Shown: piece after piece, positions 37,730-45,773 of the stretch
How positions within the stretch are numbered: position 1 is the stretch's first letter
How the letters are laid out: every line of letters begins with the position of its first letter
The notes under the pieces: generated by a model
What the model was told of the DNA's origin: nothing
Seen by the model: the letters and a program-made list of their open reading frames with translations, nothing else
The model's database searches: none
Assembly (NCBI GenBank): GCA_964433155.1
Contig: CAYSQE010000006.1
Location: 1-64,000 of the forward strand
Origin: 2-01-FULL-40-13 sp964433155
GTDB taxonomy: Bacteria; Patescibacteriota; Microgenomatia; UBA1406; GWC2-37-13
DNA: 64,000 nucleotides
Direction of reading: 5' to 3'
Made by a program: the position numbers and the translations under genes

Positions 37730-39481
37730 TTATTCCAGCGCTATTTTATATATTTTTTCTTTAACTAAGATATAGGCTGAATTATTGTAAACAATAAAAT
37801 CATCTGCTTTAGCCAAAATGCTTGATTTAATCTGTCTTTCATATGTGCCGTTTTTTCCAAGAATATAAATCGCACCATTATCTTTATCCCACCCATAAAC
37901 CTTTTCTACATCTTTATTTGTAAATATTTTAGTCATACTTACGTCTTCCTCGGGCCAGGAAGTTGAAAATTCATCCCGTCCTCCAGCGGTAAACTTCGTC
38001 ACTCTATCACTAAACCCAACATAGACAGATGAGTCGATCGCAAGAGAGTTTCCCCCTTTGACACTCCCCACCTCTCCCTTTAAATAAGAAGTCTTCCCTG
38101 AATATCCATTATCTGTAACTACATATTTATAAATGTCTCCTTTTTGATCATCTAAAAGGTATATATTTCCGTTATATAAAAACATGCCTTTGATCGATCC
38201 CCAATCTTTATCATTTTCGATTACTTTTTTTGATTTGTTATCCTCATTAATTAAAAATATTCCTTCTCCTTTAACGAAAACGAGAATGTCACTCTGATTC
38301 TTTCCTATTAGGCTTGCAGATTTGACATCAGAAGAAATTCTTTTATCTAATGATTTTTTAGTCAATGATAGGATATATAGCGTTTTTTTATTGTTATCAG
38401 CTATTACTGTTGTATCATCATCCAGATACATTATATTGCCTTTTGCCTCTTTAGCATCTACTGTCAAATCAAAAAATTCCTCATAGTTTTTTTCTTCCTT
38501 TTTAACTATCTTTCCTTCTTTATTCTTAATCAGTTGTTCAAGTTGGCTGACTTCTTTATCTTTTTGGTTACCTAACTGTTTTTTTAGTTTTTCAACTTCT
38601 TGTCTTGCTTCAGAAATCAACGCAAGAGAACGAGGAAGATTTAAAAAAGCAATCTCTTCAGCTTGATCGAGTTTGAATGTTACTAATTGGCTAGCATTTT
38701 TAATTTTTTTAGTTATCTCAGCTTGACTTCTTCTTTTATAACCTAGCACGACGCTCCAAACAAGAATTAAAAGTATAACAATTACAGCAACAAAGGTTAT
38801 TGTTTTCTTTCTCCCGGACCTTTGCGTAAGTATTCTAAAATTTTCCAAAAAGTTTCTGCTTTTTGACAATGCTTCCTGAAGGAGAAGATTTTTAGATTCG
38901 TTTGTAATTAACTGAGGTTCCGCTTTTTCCTCAAATCTAATAAAAAGTCCAACTATTCCTTGTTCTTCTTTTCCCTTGAGTTGCGGAGTTATTTCATCGA
39001 CAATCTGTGTGGGATTTTTATGATCAAAGATCGTTCTCAATTCAAAATCCCCACCCAATTTTTCTACAAAATTAGTTGTGGTGAAAATAAACATATCCCC
39101 ACCTTCGATGTAACCAGAAGCACTATTATCCTTCTCAATTATTTTTGCAAAATCATTTCCTCTTCTAAGAAATATTACTCCACCTCCTATTGTTTTTAAA
39201 TAAAATGTATTCCTCTTTAAATACCCAGCGGCTAAATAAACGGAGCTGGGTAAATTAAATTCTGTGATCGCATGAGAAATGAATTGATCAAAACTTGAAA
39301 GATTCTCTACTGGCGTTGCTAAAACTCTTTCTTTTAACTTATGAAGTAATTCATGACCCTGATCTAGGCTTATCCCTTCTTCCATTTCAATAATTAAAAA
39401 TAGATTGTGTTCCGCAATAAAACCTGAAAATCCACCTTCTTTTTCCTTTCCCAGATAAACAGCAAATTTTGCCTCTAACAT
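37730..39481 (-). CDS. PP2C-like domain, membrane helix and propeller-like domain protein
   Basis: A 583-residue protein. Residues 1-190 resemble a degenerate PP2C phosphatase fold (GFIAEHNLFLIIEMEEG, VYLAAGYLKRNTFYLKTIGGG, YIEGGDMFIFTT) without clear metal-binding Asp pairs. A membrane helix follows (TITFVAVIVILLILVWSVVLGY, about 228-249), then a coiled coil (about 270-325) and a C-terminal region of short repeated strands (YLDDDTTVIADNNKKTLYIL, MFLYNGNIYLLDDQKGDIYKY) that looks like a beta-propeller outside the cell. It follows the two small membrane genes on the same strand. Function unknown; the whole set seems to be an envelope sensor. Confidence 0.6.
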   Translation of the reverse strand: MLEAKFAVYLGKEKEGGFSGFIAEHNLFLIIEMEEGISLDQGHELLHKLKERVLATPVENLSSFDQFISHAITEFNLPSSVYLAAGYLKRNTFYLKTIGGGVIFLRRGNDFAKIIEKDNSASGYIEGGDMFIFTTTNFVEKLGGDFELRTIFDHKNPTQIVDEITPQLKGKEEQGIVGLFIRFEEKAEPQLITNESKNLLLQEALSKSRNFLENFRILTQRSGRKKTITFVAVIVILLILVWSVVLGYKRRSQAEITKKIKNASQLVTFKLDQAEEIAFLNLPRSLALISEARQEVEKLKKQLGNQKDKEVSQLEQLIKNKEGKIVKKEEKNYEEFFDLTVDAKEAKGNIMYLDDDTTVIADNNKKTLYILSLTKKSLDKRISSDVKSASLIGKNQSDILVFVKGEGIFLINEDNKSKKVIENDKDWGSIKGMFLYNGNIYLLDDQKGDIYKYVVTDNGYSGKTSYLKGEVGSVKGGNSLAIDSSVYVGFSDRVTKFTAGGRDEFSTSWPEEDVSMTKIFTNKDVEKVYGWDKDNGAIYILGKNGTYERQIKSSILAKADDFIVYNNSAYILVKEKIYKIALE

Positions 39482-39490
39482 AGATAGATA

Positions 39491-39730
39491 TCAGATCATA
39501 AACAAGGAATAGAATAATAAGACTATGCCTATGCCTATTTGTAGCAAAGAAATAGAGATTATAAGACTATTTGTGCTCGTTTGAACTGTTTTCGACATCA
39601 CCTGAGTCTGCCTAAATATGACAATTGAATACAAAAGATAAATCACTGAAAAAACGACAGAAAAAGCTTTAAAGAAAAAATTGACAATATTTGCTCCAGA
39701 GAATAAATTTATAAGATTATCCAGATTCAT
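39491..39730 (-). CDS. small two-helix membrane protein (DUF5657-like)
   Basis: A 79-residue protein with helices at about 17-38 and 53-77, linked by VIFRQTQVMSKTVQTSTNSLI. This phrase resembles small proteins annotated as DUF5657 in Patescibacteria, as far as I recall. It lies four bases after the PH-domain gene and nine before the PP2C-like gene, so all three form one operon. Confidence 0.6.
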   Translation of the reverse strand: MNLDNLINLFSGANIVNFFFKAFSVVFSVIYLLYSIVIFRQTQVMSKTVQTSTNSLIISISLLQIGIGIVLLFYSLFMI

Positions 39731-39734
39731 ATCT

Positions 39735-40271
39735 TTAAGTAATTAAATCATTAATAATTTTTGTGGCTTCTGATGGTTTGGGTATATTGATAAATTCAAT
39801 ATTTAGTTCCGTCCCGGCTGTCTGAATAAAAACATTTCCATAATTAAAAAGAGACGCGATAAAACCCCCACTTTTTGTTGTCACATCTTCAACTTTGCTC
39901 AGTTTTGTTTCTGTTACTTCTTTGTAAATTACGCCATGAAAATCCACATCAATTATTCTCTCATTGGTAATGATTCCCACATTAAAAAACCAGCTTAAAA
40001 TATTAAACCAAATATAGGAAAAAATTACAGTTCCCCCAAAAAGATTTAAAAATATAATCTGAGAAGTACTAAAAAATTGTGGAAAGAGAAAATTGAGAAA
40101 AACCAGAAGAACAAATAAAAAAAAACTGTTGAGAATCCAGGGCAGCTGTGTAATGGGGTGTGCCCGGAGCATTAAAATTATCTGTTCATCGGCCTGTTGA
40201 GTCTCAAACCTGTACGCAGGTTTTATGCAATATGCATGAAGAAGACTATGAGACGTCTTAACTTTATCCAT
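39735..40271 (-). CDS. membrane-anchored bacterial PH-domain protein
   Basis: A 178-residue protein with two membrane helices (about 43-62 and 70-95) followed by a bPH2-like domain: GIITNERIIDVDFHGVIYKEVTETKLSKVEDVTTKSGGF ... FNYGNVFIQTAGTELNIEFINIPKPSEA. This is the YdbS/YdbT-like pattern. It begins an operon of three membrane genes. TATAAT (minus strand, 40284-40279) ends seven bases before the ATG, so it is probably leaderless. It diverges from the 5S rRNA gene. Confidence 0.8.
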   Translation of the reverse strand: MDKVKTSHSLLHAYCIKPAYRFETQQADEQIILMLRAHPITQLPWILNSFFLFVLLVFLNFLFPQFFSTSQIIFLNLFGGTVIFSYIWFNILSWFFNVGIITNERIIDVDFHGVIYKEVTETKLSKVEDVTTKSGGFIASLFNYGNVFIQTAGTELNIEFINIPKPSEATKIINDLIT

Positions 40272-40313
40272 TAAATATATTATACACTCTTGAAATCTGT
40301 GCTATAATTATTC

Positions 40314-40435
40314 TGCTCTGGTTACTGGAGCGACTTGGTCCCACCCTTTCCCATCCCGAACAAGGAAGTGAAACGAGTCAGCGCCGATGATACTTCCCGC
40401 TTCGGCGGGGGGGAAAATAGGTCGTAGCCAGGGCA
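40314..40435 (+). rRNA. rrf: 5S ribosomal RNA
   Basis: About 122 nt. The ends TGCTCTGG and CCAGGGCA pair to form helix I. Conserved words are GGTCCCACCC, TCCCATCCCGAACA, GGAAGTGAAAC, CAGCGCCGATGATACT and GGGAAAATAGGTCG. Helix IV/V region carries a GC-rich CCCGCTTCGGCGGG hairpin. A TATAAT (40303-40308) lies five bases upstream. No 16S or 23S gene is adjacent, so this copy stands alone. Confidence 0.93.
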
Positions 40436-41026
40436 TTATTTTTGCCTATTCTTAAATAACACATTTTTTGGGGCTGTAAAAATTGAGTCATTTTCTATCT
40501 TTTCTTCTTTACAAGTATTCATAAGATTTTTTAATTCTGTCCCCTTTCCACCCAAAATCTGACCTAAATCCAGAAGATTCATTGTCAAAAGCGATTCCGC
40601 AACGCCAAGATACTGGGATAAACCACAGATCCTTTCTCCTGAATAACTTCCTCCTTCCCAAGTATAGAGGCAATCGTCTATAAATAAGCTATTATTAGTT
40701 TTTTCGTTTTCTCTAATTTTTGCAAAAAATTTTTTGTTTTTTATGTATGCGCTCATTGAAGATGTTGGAGTATTAAGAAGACAGACAAACGGACCGACTA
40801 AATTTAATTTGGCCGATGGAGAACTATTGTTTTTAAAAAAATTCATAAAATCTGGTGTTTGGATATTTATAGATGGAGTAGGCAAAATCTTTTCAATTCT
40901 TTTATCCTCTACTTTCAGGACAAATTTGAAGATTAAAGCAAAGAAAATTATTACAATCGGAAGAATTATTAGTAATTTAGAAGAAAAATGAAAAAAATTT
41001 TCAAGCTGGTTTTGATTTTGAGCCAT
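40436..41026 (-). CDS. secreted/membrane-anchored protein, unknown
   Basis: A 196-residue protein with an N-terminal membrane anchor (LLIILPIVIIFFALIFKFVL) and an extracytoplasmic domain with five cysteines (VCLLN, DDCLYTWEGG, RICGLS, NTCKEE). No family recognised. Its stop codon directly abuts the 3' end of the convergent 5S rRNA gene, so read-through from either would be antisense. It follows the DUF2130 gene after six bases. Confidence 0.6.
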   Translation of the reverse strand: MAQNQNQLENFFHFSSKLLIILPIVIIFFALIFKFVLKVEDKRIEKILPTPSINIQTPDFMNFFKNNSSPSAKLNLVGPFVCLLNTPTSSMSAYIKNKKFFAKIRENEKTNNSLFIDDCLYTWEGGSYSGERICGLSQYLGVAESLLTMNLLDLGQILGGKGTELKNLMNTCKEEKIENDSIFTAPKNVLFKNRQK

Positions 41027-41032
41027 TTCTCA

Positions 41033-42193
41033 TTAAAATAACTTATCTCCTGTTTTTTCCTCTCCCGATGGGAGTACATCCAAACCTTCTATCTCTGGCA
41101 ATGATCTGCCAATTATCCCCTGTAAATCGCCATGAATTCCCAAAAGATTTTCCATGAGGAGTTGAATATTTTTTTCTTCACGCGCCCATTTTCTTCTAAA
41201 AAATTCTTTTTCTTTGTCTAGATAAGTTTTAGATAGTTGATATGCATCATACATCGCCTCTAACCGCTGGCGAAATTCAACACTGGTTAAATAATTCCAC
41301 AAAATTTCTTTTTTCCCCTGTTTACCGATAACTGCCGATCTTACCGCAGATAATTCCAGCAATGTATTTCTCAATAATAATCCCAAGCCCACAATGCTGT
41401 CGTAATTCCCTAACCAAACTCCGTTTTTTTGAGCAAAATATTTCACGCCGTTAGGAAGAATTTGTGAAATAATGACCGCAATCTCTGCCTTGATTCGCCT
41501 CTGGTCATCTTTCAATTTAGCAATCCAGCTATCTGTCCACATCTTCGTTCTTTTCGACTCCCAAATTATTGTTCCACAAGGTTTACCAAAATTATTTTTG
41601 ACGATTTGTAAGACATCTGCACCTATCAAACCCGTTGGAACTTTTTTTATCTCATCGAAAGGGAACTCTCTTTTTAATAAATTCTCAAGTTCGAGCTCTA
41701 AAACTTCACCCTTAAGTTGCTGGGACCCTTGTTCCAATTTTCGTTTTAAATCTTCATTAACTTTAGAAATATCTTGAATCTTCTTCTCATATTCTAAAAA
41801 CTTTAAATGATTTTCTTCGATCAACCGTTTTTTTTCTTCATTTCTTATCTTATCTTGCTCTTGGGCAAGCTTTTTTTCCAGTTCTACTCTTCCCTGATCA
41901 TTTTCTACTTTTAACTGTCGTATTAATTTATTTAAGTCTAATAATTGTTCTTGTAGAGTTCTGTTCTGTTTTCTCAATTCTTCAGCTTCGTTACTTTTAT
42001 CTTTGAGCTCAAACTCCATATCCTGCTTTATTTTTTTCTCCAGCTCAAGTCTCAACCGCTGTCCTATCTTTAATTTTTCCTCCTCCAATCTTTGTCGATA
42101 GAATTTTTGATACTTCTCCTGTATCTGGTGGGATAAGGCTTGAGTTAAAGGAATGGTTTTTTTGCAATTTGGGCAGATGATCTGATCATTCAT
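41033..42193 (-). CDS. DUF2130 protein (coiled coil with nuclease-like domain)
   Basis: A 386-residue protein: N-terminal zinc-like CPNCKKTIPL, a long coiled coil (about 20-170), then the DUF2130 core with IGADVLQIVKN and CGTIIWESKRTKMWTDSWIAKLKDDQR. The D...E-x-K arrangement (GADV ... WESKRTK) resembles PD-(D/E)XK nucleases, so a DNA-processing role has been suggested for the family. A C-terminal helical region follows. TACAAT (minus strand) ends six bases before the ATG, with TTGACA 19 bases further up. Confidence 0.8.
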   Translation of the reverse strand: MNDQIICPNCKKTIPLTQALSHQIQEKYQKFYRQRLEEEKLKIGQRLRLELEKKIKQDMEFELKDKSNEAEELRKQNRTLQEQLLDLNKLIRQLKVENDQGRVELEKKLAQEQDKIRNEEKKRLIEENHLKFLEYEKKIQDISKVNEDLKRKLEQGSQQLKGEVLELELENLLKREFPFDEIKKVPTGLIGADVLQIVKNNFGKPCGTIIWESKRTKMWTDSWIAKLKDDQRRIKAEIAVIISQILPNGVKYFAQKNGVWLGNYDSIVGLGLLLRNTLLELSAVRSAVIGKQGKKEILWNYLTSVEFRQRLEAMYDAYQLSKTYLDKEKEFFRRKWAREEKNIQLLMENLLGIHGDLQGIIGRSLPEIEGLDVLPSGEEKTGDKLF

Positions 42194-42251
42194 AGCAGAA
42201 TTGTAACAGAGAAAAAAATATTTTTGTCAACCGTTTTTGTTAATTATGAAG

Positions 42252-42746
42252 TTATAAAATAAGTTTCTTTAGCATCTCAAGTTCTCTATCAACGTAGCCT
42301 TAATGTTTATAAAACTCGTAGGCATTTTTATTTGGGGCAAAAACCTGGAGAAAAACTGAGTCGCAACTAGATTCTTTAAAATAGCTTTCTAATTTTTTTA
42401 TTAACAACGAGCCTATCTGTCGATTTCTATATTTCTCATCAACGAAGAAGTCTTTGATAACTCCGTATTTTGATGGAATTACTGAAAGTAAATTTTGGGG
42501 GGTTTGTTTGGCAATAAGTCCCCAGATGTAACCAACTATATGACTATCTAGTTCTGCTACAAAACATTTCCCATTATTTTTAATGAAACTCTCTTCCATC
42601 TCCTTATAGGTATGTTTTCCATATCCCGGCATACATCTAACTCTTTTAATGGGATCAAGACTTGCAGCATATTTCTGCATCGACTCTATTAAGGAAATCA
42701 CTTTTTCTTTGTCTTTTGGATGATAATTCCTAAGAAGTAGATTCAT
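42252..42746 (-). pseudogene. GNAT acetyltransferase with an in-frame stop
   Basis: The first 148 codons are a GNAT acetyltransferase: YGVIKDFFVDEKYRNRQIGSLLIKKLE (acetyl-CoA loop) and VFLQVFAPNKNAYEFYKH. A TAA then stops the frame at 42300-42302, where relatives have FYKxLGF. Behind it the same frame continues GYVDRELEMLKKLIL to a second stop at 42252-42254. A single change from TTA to TAA explains this. The truncated product keeps the acetyl-CoA site but loses the last strand. It may be a decayed gene, or the stop may be a sequencing error. Confidence 0.7.
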
Positions 42747-42776
42747 AAATTATGATTTAAACAACTCTGTTACCTC

Positions 42777-43601
42777 CTCCTACGAATAATCTTTGACCAG
42801 TTACCCAGCGCGCCTGATCGGAGGCAAGAAAAACAATCACATCTGCGACGTCTTCTGGTTTGCCTATTCTTCTTAGAGGAATGTTTTTTGCTTGTTCTTT
42901 CTCAACTTTGTCTGTCATCCAACCAGTCTGAATTGGACCGGGCGCAACAATATTTACTGTTATTCCGTATGTACCTAATTCAACTGCAGCTGATCGGCTA
43001 TACGATTCAAGTGCCGCTTTGCTTGCTCCGTATGATATTTCTGTCGGGAAACAATCGGGGGCATCGGTACTTATATTTACTATTCTTCCTCATTGACCAT
43101 TCCTTTTTGTATACCTTAAAAATATTCCTTCATCATCAATGCAACGGCTCTGCTGTTTACCGCAAAATGAGCGTCATGACTTAATGAAGAGAAAGATGAA
43201 GACATCAAACTTGTCGATTCTTCGATACTATTTTTGTTAATTTCAAATGTATCGGGTACACAATAGGCTGCGTTATTAACAAGCACATCAACTGGTCCAA
43301 TTAACTTTTCCGCTTCATTAAATAATGTCGGGATATTAGATGGATTAGATAAATCAATTTCAAGACTCTCGGCGTTACCTCCGAAAGACTTTATTTTCGT
43401 TACTACTTCATCAGCATTTTTTGCCTGGTTAATTTTATACTCTATTGTGCCATTTCTCTCCTTGTTAGTTACTCGAAAATAGCTAATAAATATTTTTGCT
43501 CCTTCTTTGGCAAAAGCCAATGCAGTAGCAGCTCCAATTCCATGATTTGCTCCAGTTATAAGAACAACTTTACCTTCAAGATGAGGGTCTATCATATACA
43601 T
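42777..43601 (-). pseudogene. short-chain dehydrogenase/reductase with two lesions
   Basis: The N-terminal frame (43601-43116) has the Rossmann motif VVLITGANHGIGAATALAF and DVLVNNAAY but ends at MMKEYF. The remainder is open in another frame from about 43112: RIVNISTDAPDCFPTEISYG with the active Tyr/Lys (YGASKAAL), VNIVAPGPIQTGW and a normal SDR ending WVTGQRLFVGGGNRVV, stop at 42777. A missing T in a T5 run (GAATATTTTTAAGG) gives the frameshift, and a TGA stands where NGQWGRIVN expects Trp. Two independent lesions make a pseudogene likely. Confidence 0.8.
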
Positions 43602-43635
43602 GAAAGTATACTAAAGGGAGATTAATCATTGATCA

Positions 43636-44073
43636 CTATATTGCAACGAAACTAAAGGAGTAATTTTTCCTCAAACTTGCAAAATCCGCAGTATCAAAAG
43701 TGAGGAATTTTCTTATCCCCATGTAGCGCATAATAGCCAAACTACTACAATCAACAAAACTCATATTTTTTTTCTTGATCTCTTGAAATATTTTCCAACT
43801 TGAAGTTTGTAAAGATTCATCAATAAATGTAAACGAAAAATTACCACTATTAAGAGCGTTATCTCCTGCAATAATAGCTTCTCGCCTTCCAACTTTTTGC
43901 GATAAAATGGTTACTACCTCAGAAAAAACATAATTTGAAATATAAAAAGGAGCATGAAATTTTTCGAGTCCACTTACCATCTTAGATGCCTTTTTATGGA
44001 GTCCATCATTTGGATTATATATTGCTATGAGGAAATTTGAGTCAATAAAAATTTGCTCAATCTTTTCTGCCAT
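43636..44073 (-). CDS. PIN-domain toxin (VapC-like)
   Basis: A 145-residue PIN protein: IFIDSNFLIAIYN (first Asp), NYVFSEVVTILSQ (Glu), MSFVDCSSLAIMR (Asp) and KFLTFDTADF (Asp). These four acidic residues form the metal site of VapC-type RNases. It overlaps the upstream ribbon-helix-helix gene by 17 bases, so antitoxin and toxin are translationally coupled. Adjacent to two pseudogenes in an apparently decaying region. Confidence 0.88.
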   Translation of the reverse strand: MAEKIEQIFIDSNFLIAIYNPNDGLHKKASKMVSGLEKFHAPFYISNYVFSEVVTILSQKVGRREAIIAGDNALNSGNFSFTFIDESLQTSSWKIFQEIKKKNMSFVDCSSLAIMRYMGIRKFLTFDTADFASLRKNYSFSFVAI

Positions 44074-44335
44074 AAAGATATTTATCTACATTGCTGGCTA
44101 AATCTCTTGGTCCTTTCCAACCTTGTCTCTCTGCCATGCGAGCTTGAGATAATAACCATGCGCCTACATTTTTATATTTTTTTTTCTTAATATCTTTCCC
44201 TTTTTTTCTTTTCATCGTTAACTTTTCTTCAAGCGTTCTTCTGATAATTTCAGAGACAGAAACCTCTTCCTTGTATGCGATTTGTTTCAACTGAGAGATC
44301 TGATTTTGCGGTAAATATATTTGAGTCCTTATCAT
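44057..44335 (-). CDS. ribbon-helix-helix antitoxin
   Basis: A 92-residue protein from the ATG at 44335, beginning MIRTQIYLPQNQISQLKQIA, a classic ribbon-helix-helix strand with two helices (EEVSVSEIIRRTLEEKL). The basic C-terminal half ends RDLASNVDKYLYG, the likely toxin-binding part. The start is set by a promoter ending six bases upstream; the frame's upstream extension would lie before the transcription start. It should bind the 18-bp palindrome inside its own promoter and repress it. Confidence 0.85.
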   Translation of the reverse strand: MIRTQIYLPQNQISQLKQIAYKEEVSVSEIIRRTLEEKLTMKRKKGKDIKKKKYKNVGAWLLSQARMAERQGWKGPRDLASNVDKYLYGRKD

Positions 44336-44341
44336 AATGTA

Positions 44342-44370
44342 CTTATACATCATGATGTATATAATGTCAA
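44342..44370 (-). promoter_or_regulatory. promoter with palindromic operator of the toxin-antitoxin module
   Basis: Minus strand: TTGACA (44370-44365), 17-base spacer, TATAAG (44347-44342), six bases to the ATG. The spacer and -10 contain TATACATCATGATGTATA (44344-44361), a perfect 18-bp palindrome, well placed to be the antitoxin's operator. Confidence 0.85.
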
Positions 44371-44398
44371 GAGAAAAATTTGTTCTCTCAAAGTGGAA

Positions 44399-45244
44399 CT
44401 ATGTATGCTTCATAAACCCAGAAAATAGCATCTTTTGCACTGCAAAGGTGGGAAAATGTTCGGACATCAGATATAAAAGGTCGGGAAAATCAGCATATTT
44501 GTCGGTGAGCGAATAAAAAAGATTAATGGGTGAAATAATTTTCTCAGGCAGCAAAGGTAATGAGGAAAGGATCAGTTTTTCTATTCCCACTCGGAGAATA
44601 AGAAACTCCTCTTTTTTCATCTGTTGACGAAATTCTAGTTGACACAGACTGATGTATCTGGGTAAAAGATCTTTTTCCAACATTTTCGGTTGCGTTCGTG
44701 CAAGACCTTGTTGTTGAAATTCCAGATTTGAACGTGTATCGCTAGAGTATGTTGAGTAATCTTCATACATAAAAATTTCTTGACTTAAGGATTTTATTTG
44801 CTCTGACCGATTATTGTCCGCAACGCTTTCTGGTATTTTTTTTGCGGCGACTGCCCAGCCTTTTAAAGCTTCACGAAGAGCAACAAAAATAAAAACTAAT
44901 TTAAGATTAATTGTAAAGATTCGATCCAGGTCTTTTTGAAAGTTATAAAAAGAAGGAGTATTTTTATAACGACTTAACCAATCTTGAATTTCCTCTGACT
45001 TATTCAAACTGGTTTTAATTAGCGAATTTATCTGTATTGCCGTATCTCTTACTAAACCGTTGAATTTTGGATTGGAGACATTTGGTATCAACTGATCAGT
45101 TAAATACCGAAGATATTCTGGAAATGCTCCTATATAAGAAAAAAACAAAGGCAAGTAATCGATCCCTAATCCTTTTTTTAATTGTTCGCAATCTCTATGT
45201 ACTTCGTCTTTAGCCTGATTTTCTAAAATGGGAGAAATTGCCAT
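44399..45244 (-). CDS. helical protein, weakly DehI-like; function unknown
   Basis: A 281-residue mainly helical protein. The phrase YLPLFFSYIGAFPEYLRYLTDQLIPNVSNPKF and the two-halved layout recall DehI-type halocarboxylic acid dehalogenase/dehydrogenase family proteins, but the resemblance is weak and no catalytic residue is certain. It has no signal peptide. TTGTCA-N17-TACAAT (minus strand, 45279-45251) ends six bases before the ATG. Confidence 0.5.
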   Translation of the reverse strand: MAISPILENQAKDEVHRDCEQLKKGLGIDYLPLFFSYIGAFPEYLRYLTDQLIPNVSNPKFNGLVRDTAIQINSLIKTSLNKSEEIQDWLSRYKNTPSFYNFQKDLDRIFTINLKLVFIFVALREALKGWAVAAKKIPESVADNNRSEQIKSLSQEIFMYEDYSTYSSDTRSNLEFQQQGLARTQPKMLEKDLLPRYISLCQLEFRQQMKKEEFLILRVGIEKLILSSLPLLPEKIISPINLFYSLTDKYADFPDLLYLMSEHFPTFAVQKMLFSGFMKHT

Positions 45245-45299
45245 GTGGTCATTGTATAGTGGTGGGTTCCCATTGACAAGAAGAAGAAGAAGAAGTAAG

Positions 45300-45740
45300 A
45301 TGTCTTTTATGATTGAGACACCCGAAGCTGGATTAACACCAGAACAAATTGCAGAGAGAGATACTCAAAGATTTGAAACCTTGGTAACTGTCGGAGTTTT
45401 ACAAAAAGTGGATGCAGGTAATGGATCTATGTATGTTCTACCACTTCCAGAAGGTGATATGCCTCTTGCATTTCTTACAGGCTCAAAAACGTTAGTAAGG
45501 ATGGGTGATGAAGTTGAATTTAATAGAGATTTGCCACCAGGACATAATCCAGGTAAGAGTGTGGAAAGGATTGTTCAGATGGCATTCAATCCCAGAAATG
45601 GAGAAATTGAAGTTAATAAAAGTGTTCTGGGACGGAGTTCCGTTTTTAGAATTCATGATATATCAAAAAATATGAGTATTGGCCTCCGAGCATTAGACCA
45701 ACGTATTTCTACTACACGATCACCTACTAATAAAACTTGA
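45300..45740 (+). CDS. hypothetical protein
   Basis: A 146-residue acidic protein from the chosen ATG (MSFMIETPEAGLTPEQIAER). It contains repeated short strands (SMYVLPLPEGDMPLAFLTG, GDEVEFNRDLPPGHNPG) and a basic C-terminus. No family is recognised. A longer frame starts at 45228 but would include the AAG-rich tract at 45280-45298 and a run of five Arg, which looks like untranslated DNA. A purine-rich stretch stands in place of a Shine-Dalgarno. Confidence 0.55.
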   Translation: MSFMIETPEAGLTPEQIAERDTQRFETLVTVGVLQKVDAGNGSMYVLPLPEGDMPLAFLTGSKTLVRMGDEVEFNRDLPPGHNPGKSVERIVQMAFNPRNGEIEVNKSVLGRSSVFRIHDISKNMSIGLRALDQRISTTRSPTNKT

Positions 45741-45773
45741 TTGGATTTATTCTTCTAAAGTATACTGATTTTA

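Noticed and set aside
43092..43100. TGA at a conserved Trp position, possible alternative code
   Set aside because: TGA is a normal stop for several intact genes here (for example the DUF2298 gene at 19258-19260), and the same gene has a frameshift. A pseudogene explains it better than recoding.
45228..45299. Upstream extension of the hypothetical protein at 45300
   Set aside because: The added residues include RRRRR encoded by a simple AAG/AGA tract and the region overlaps the divergent promoter of the 45244 gene.
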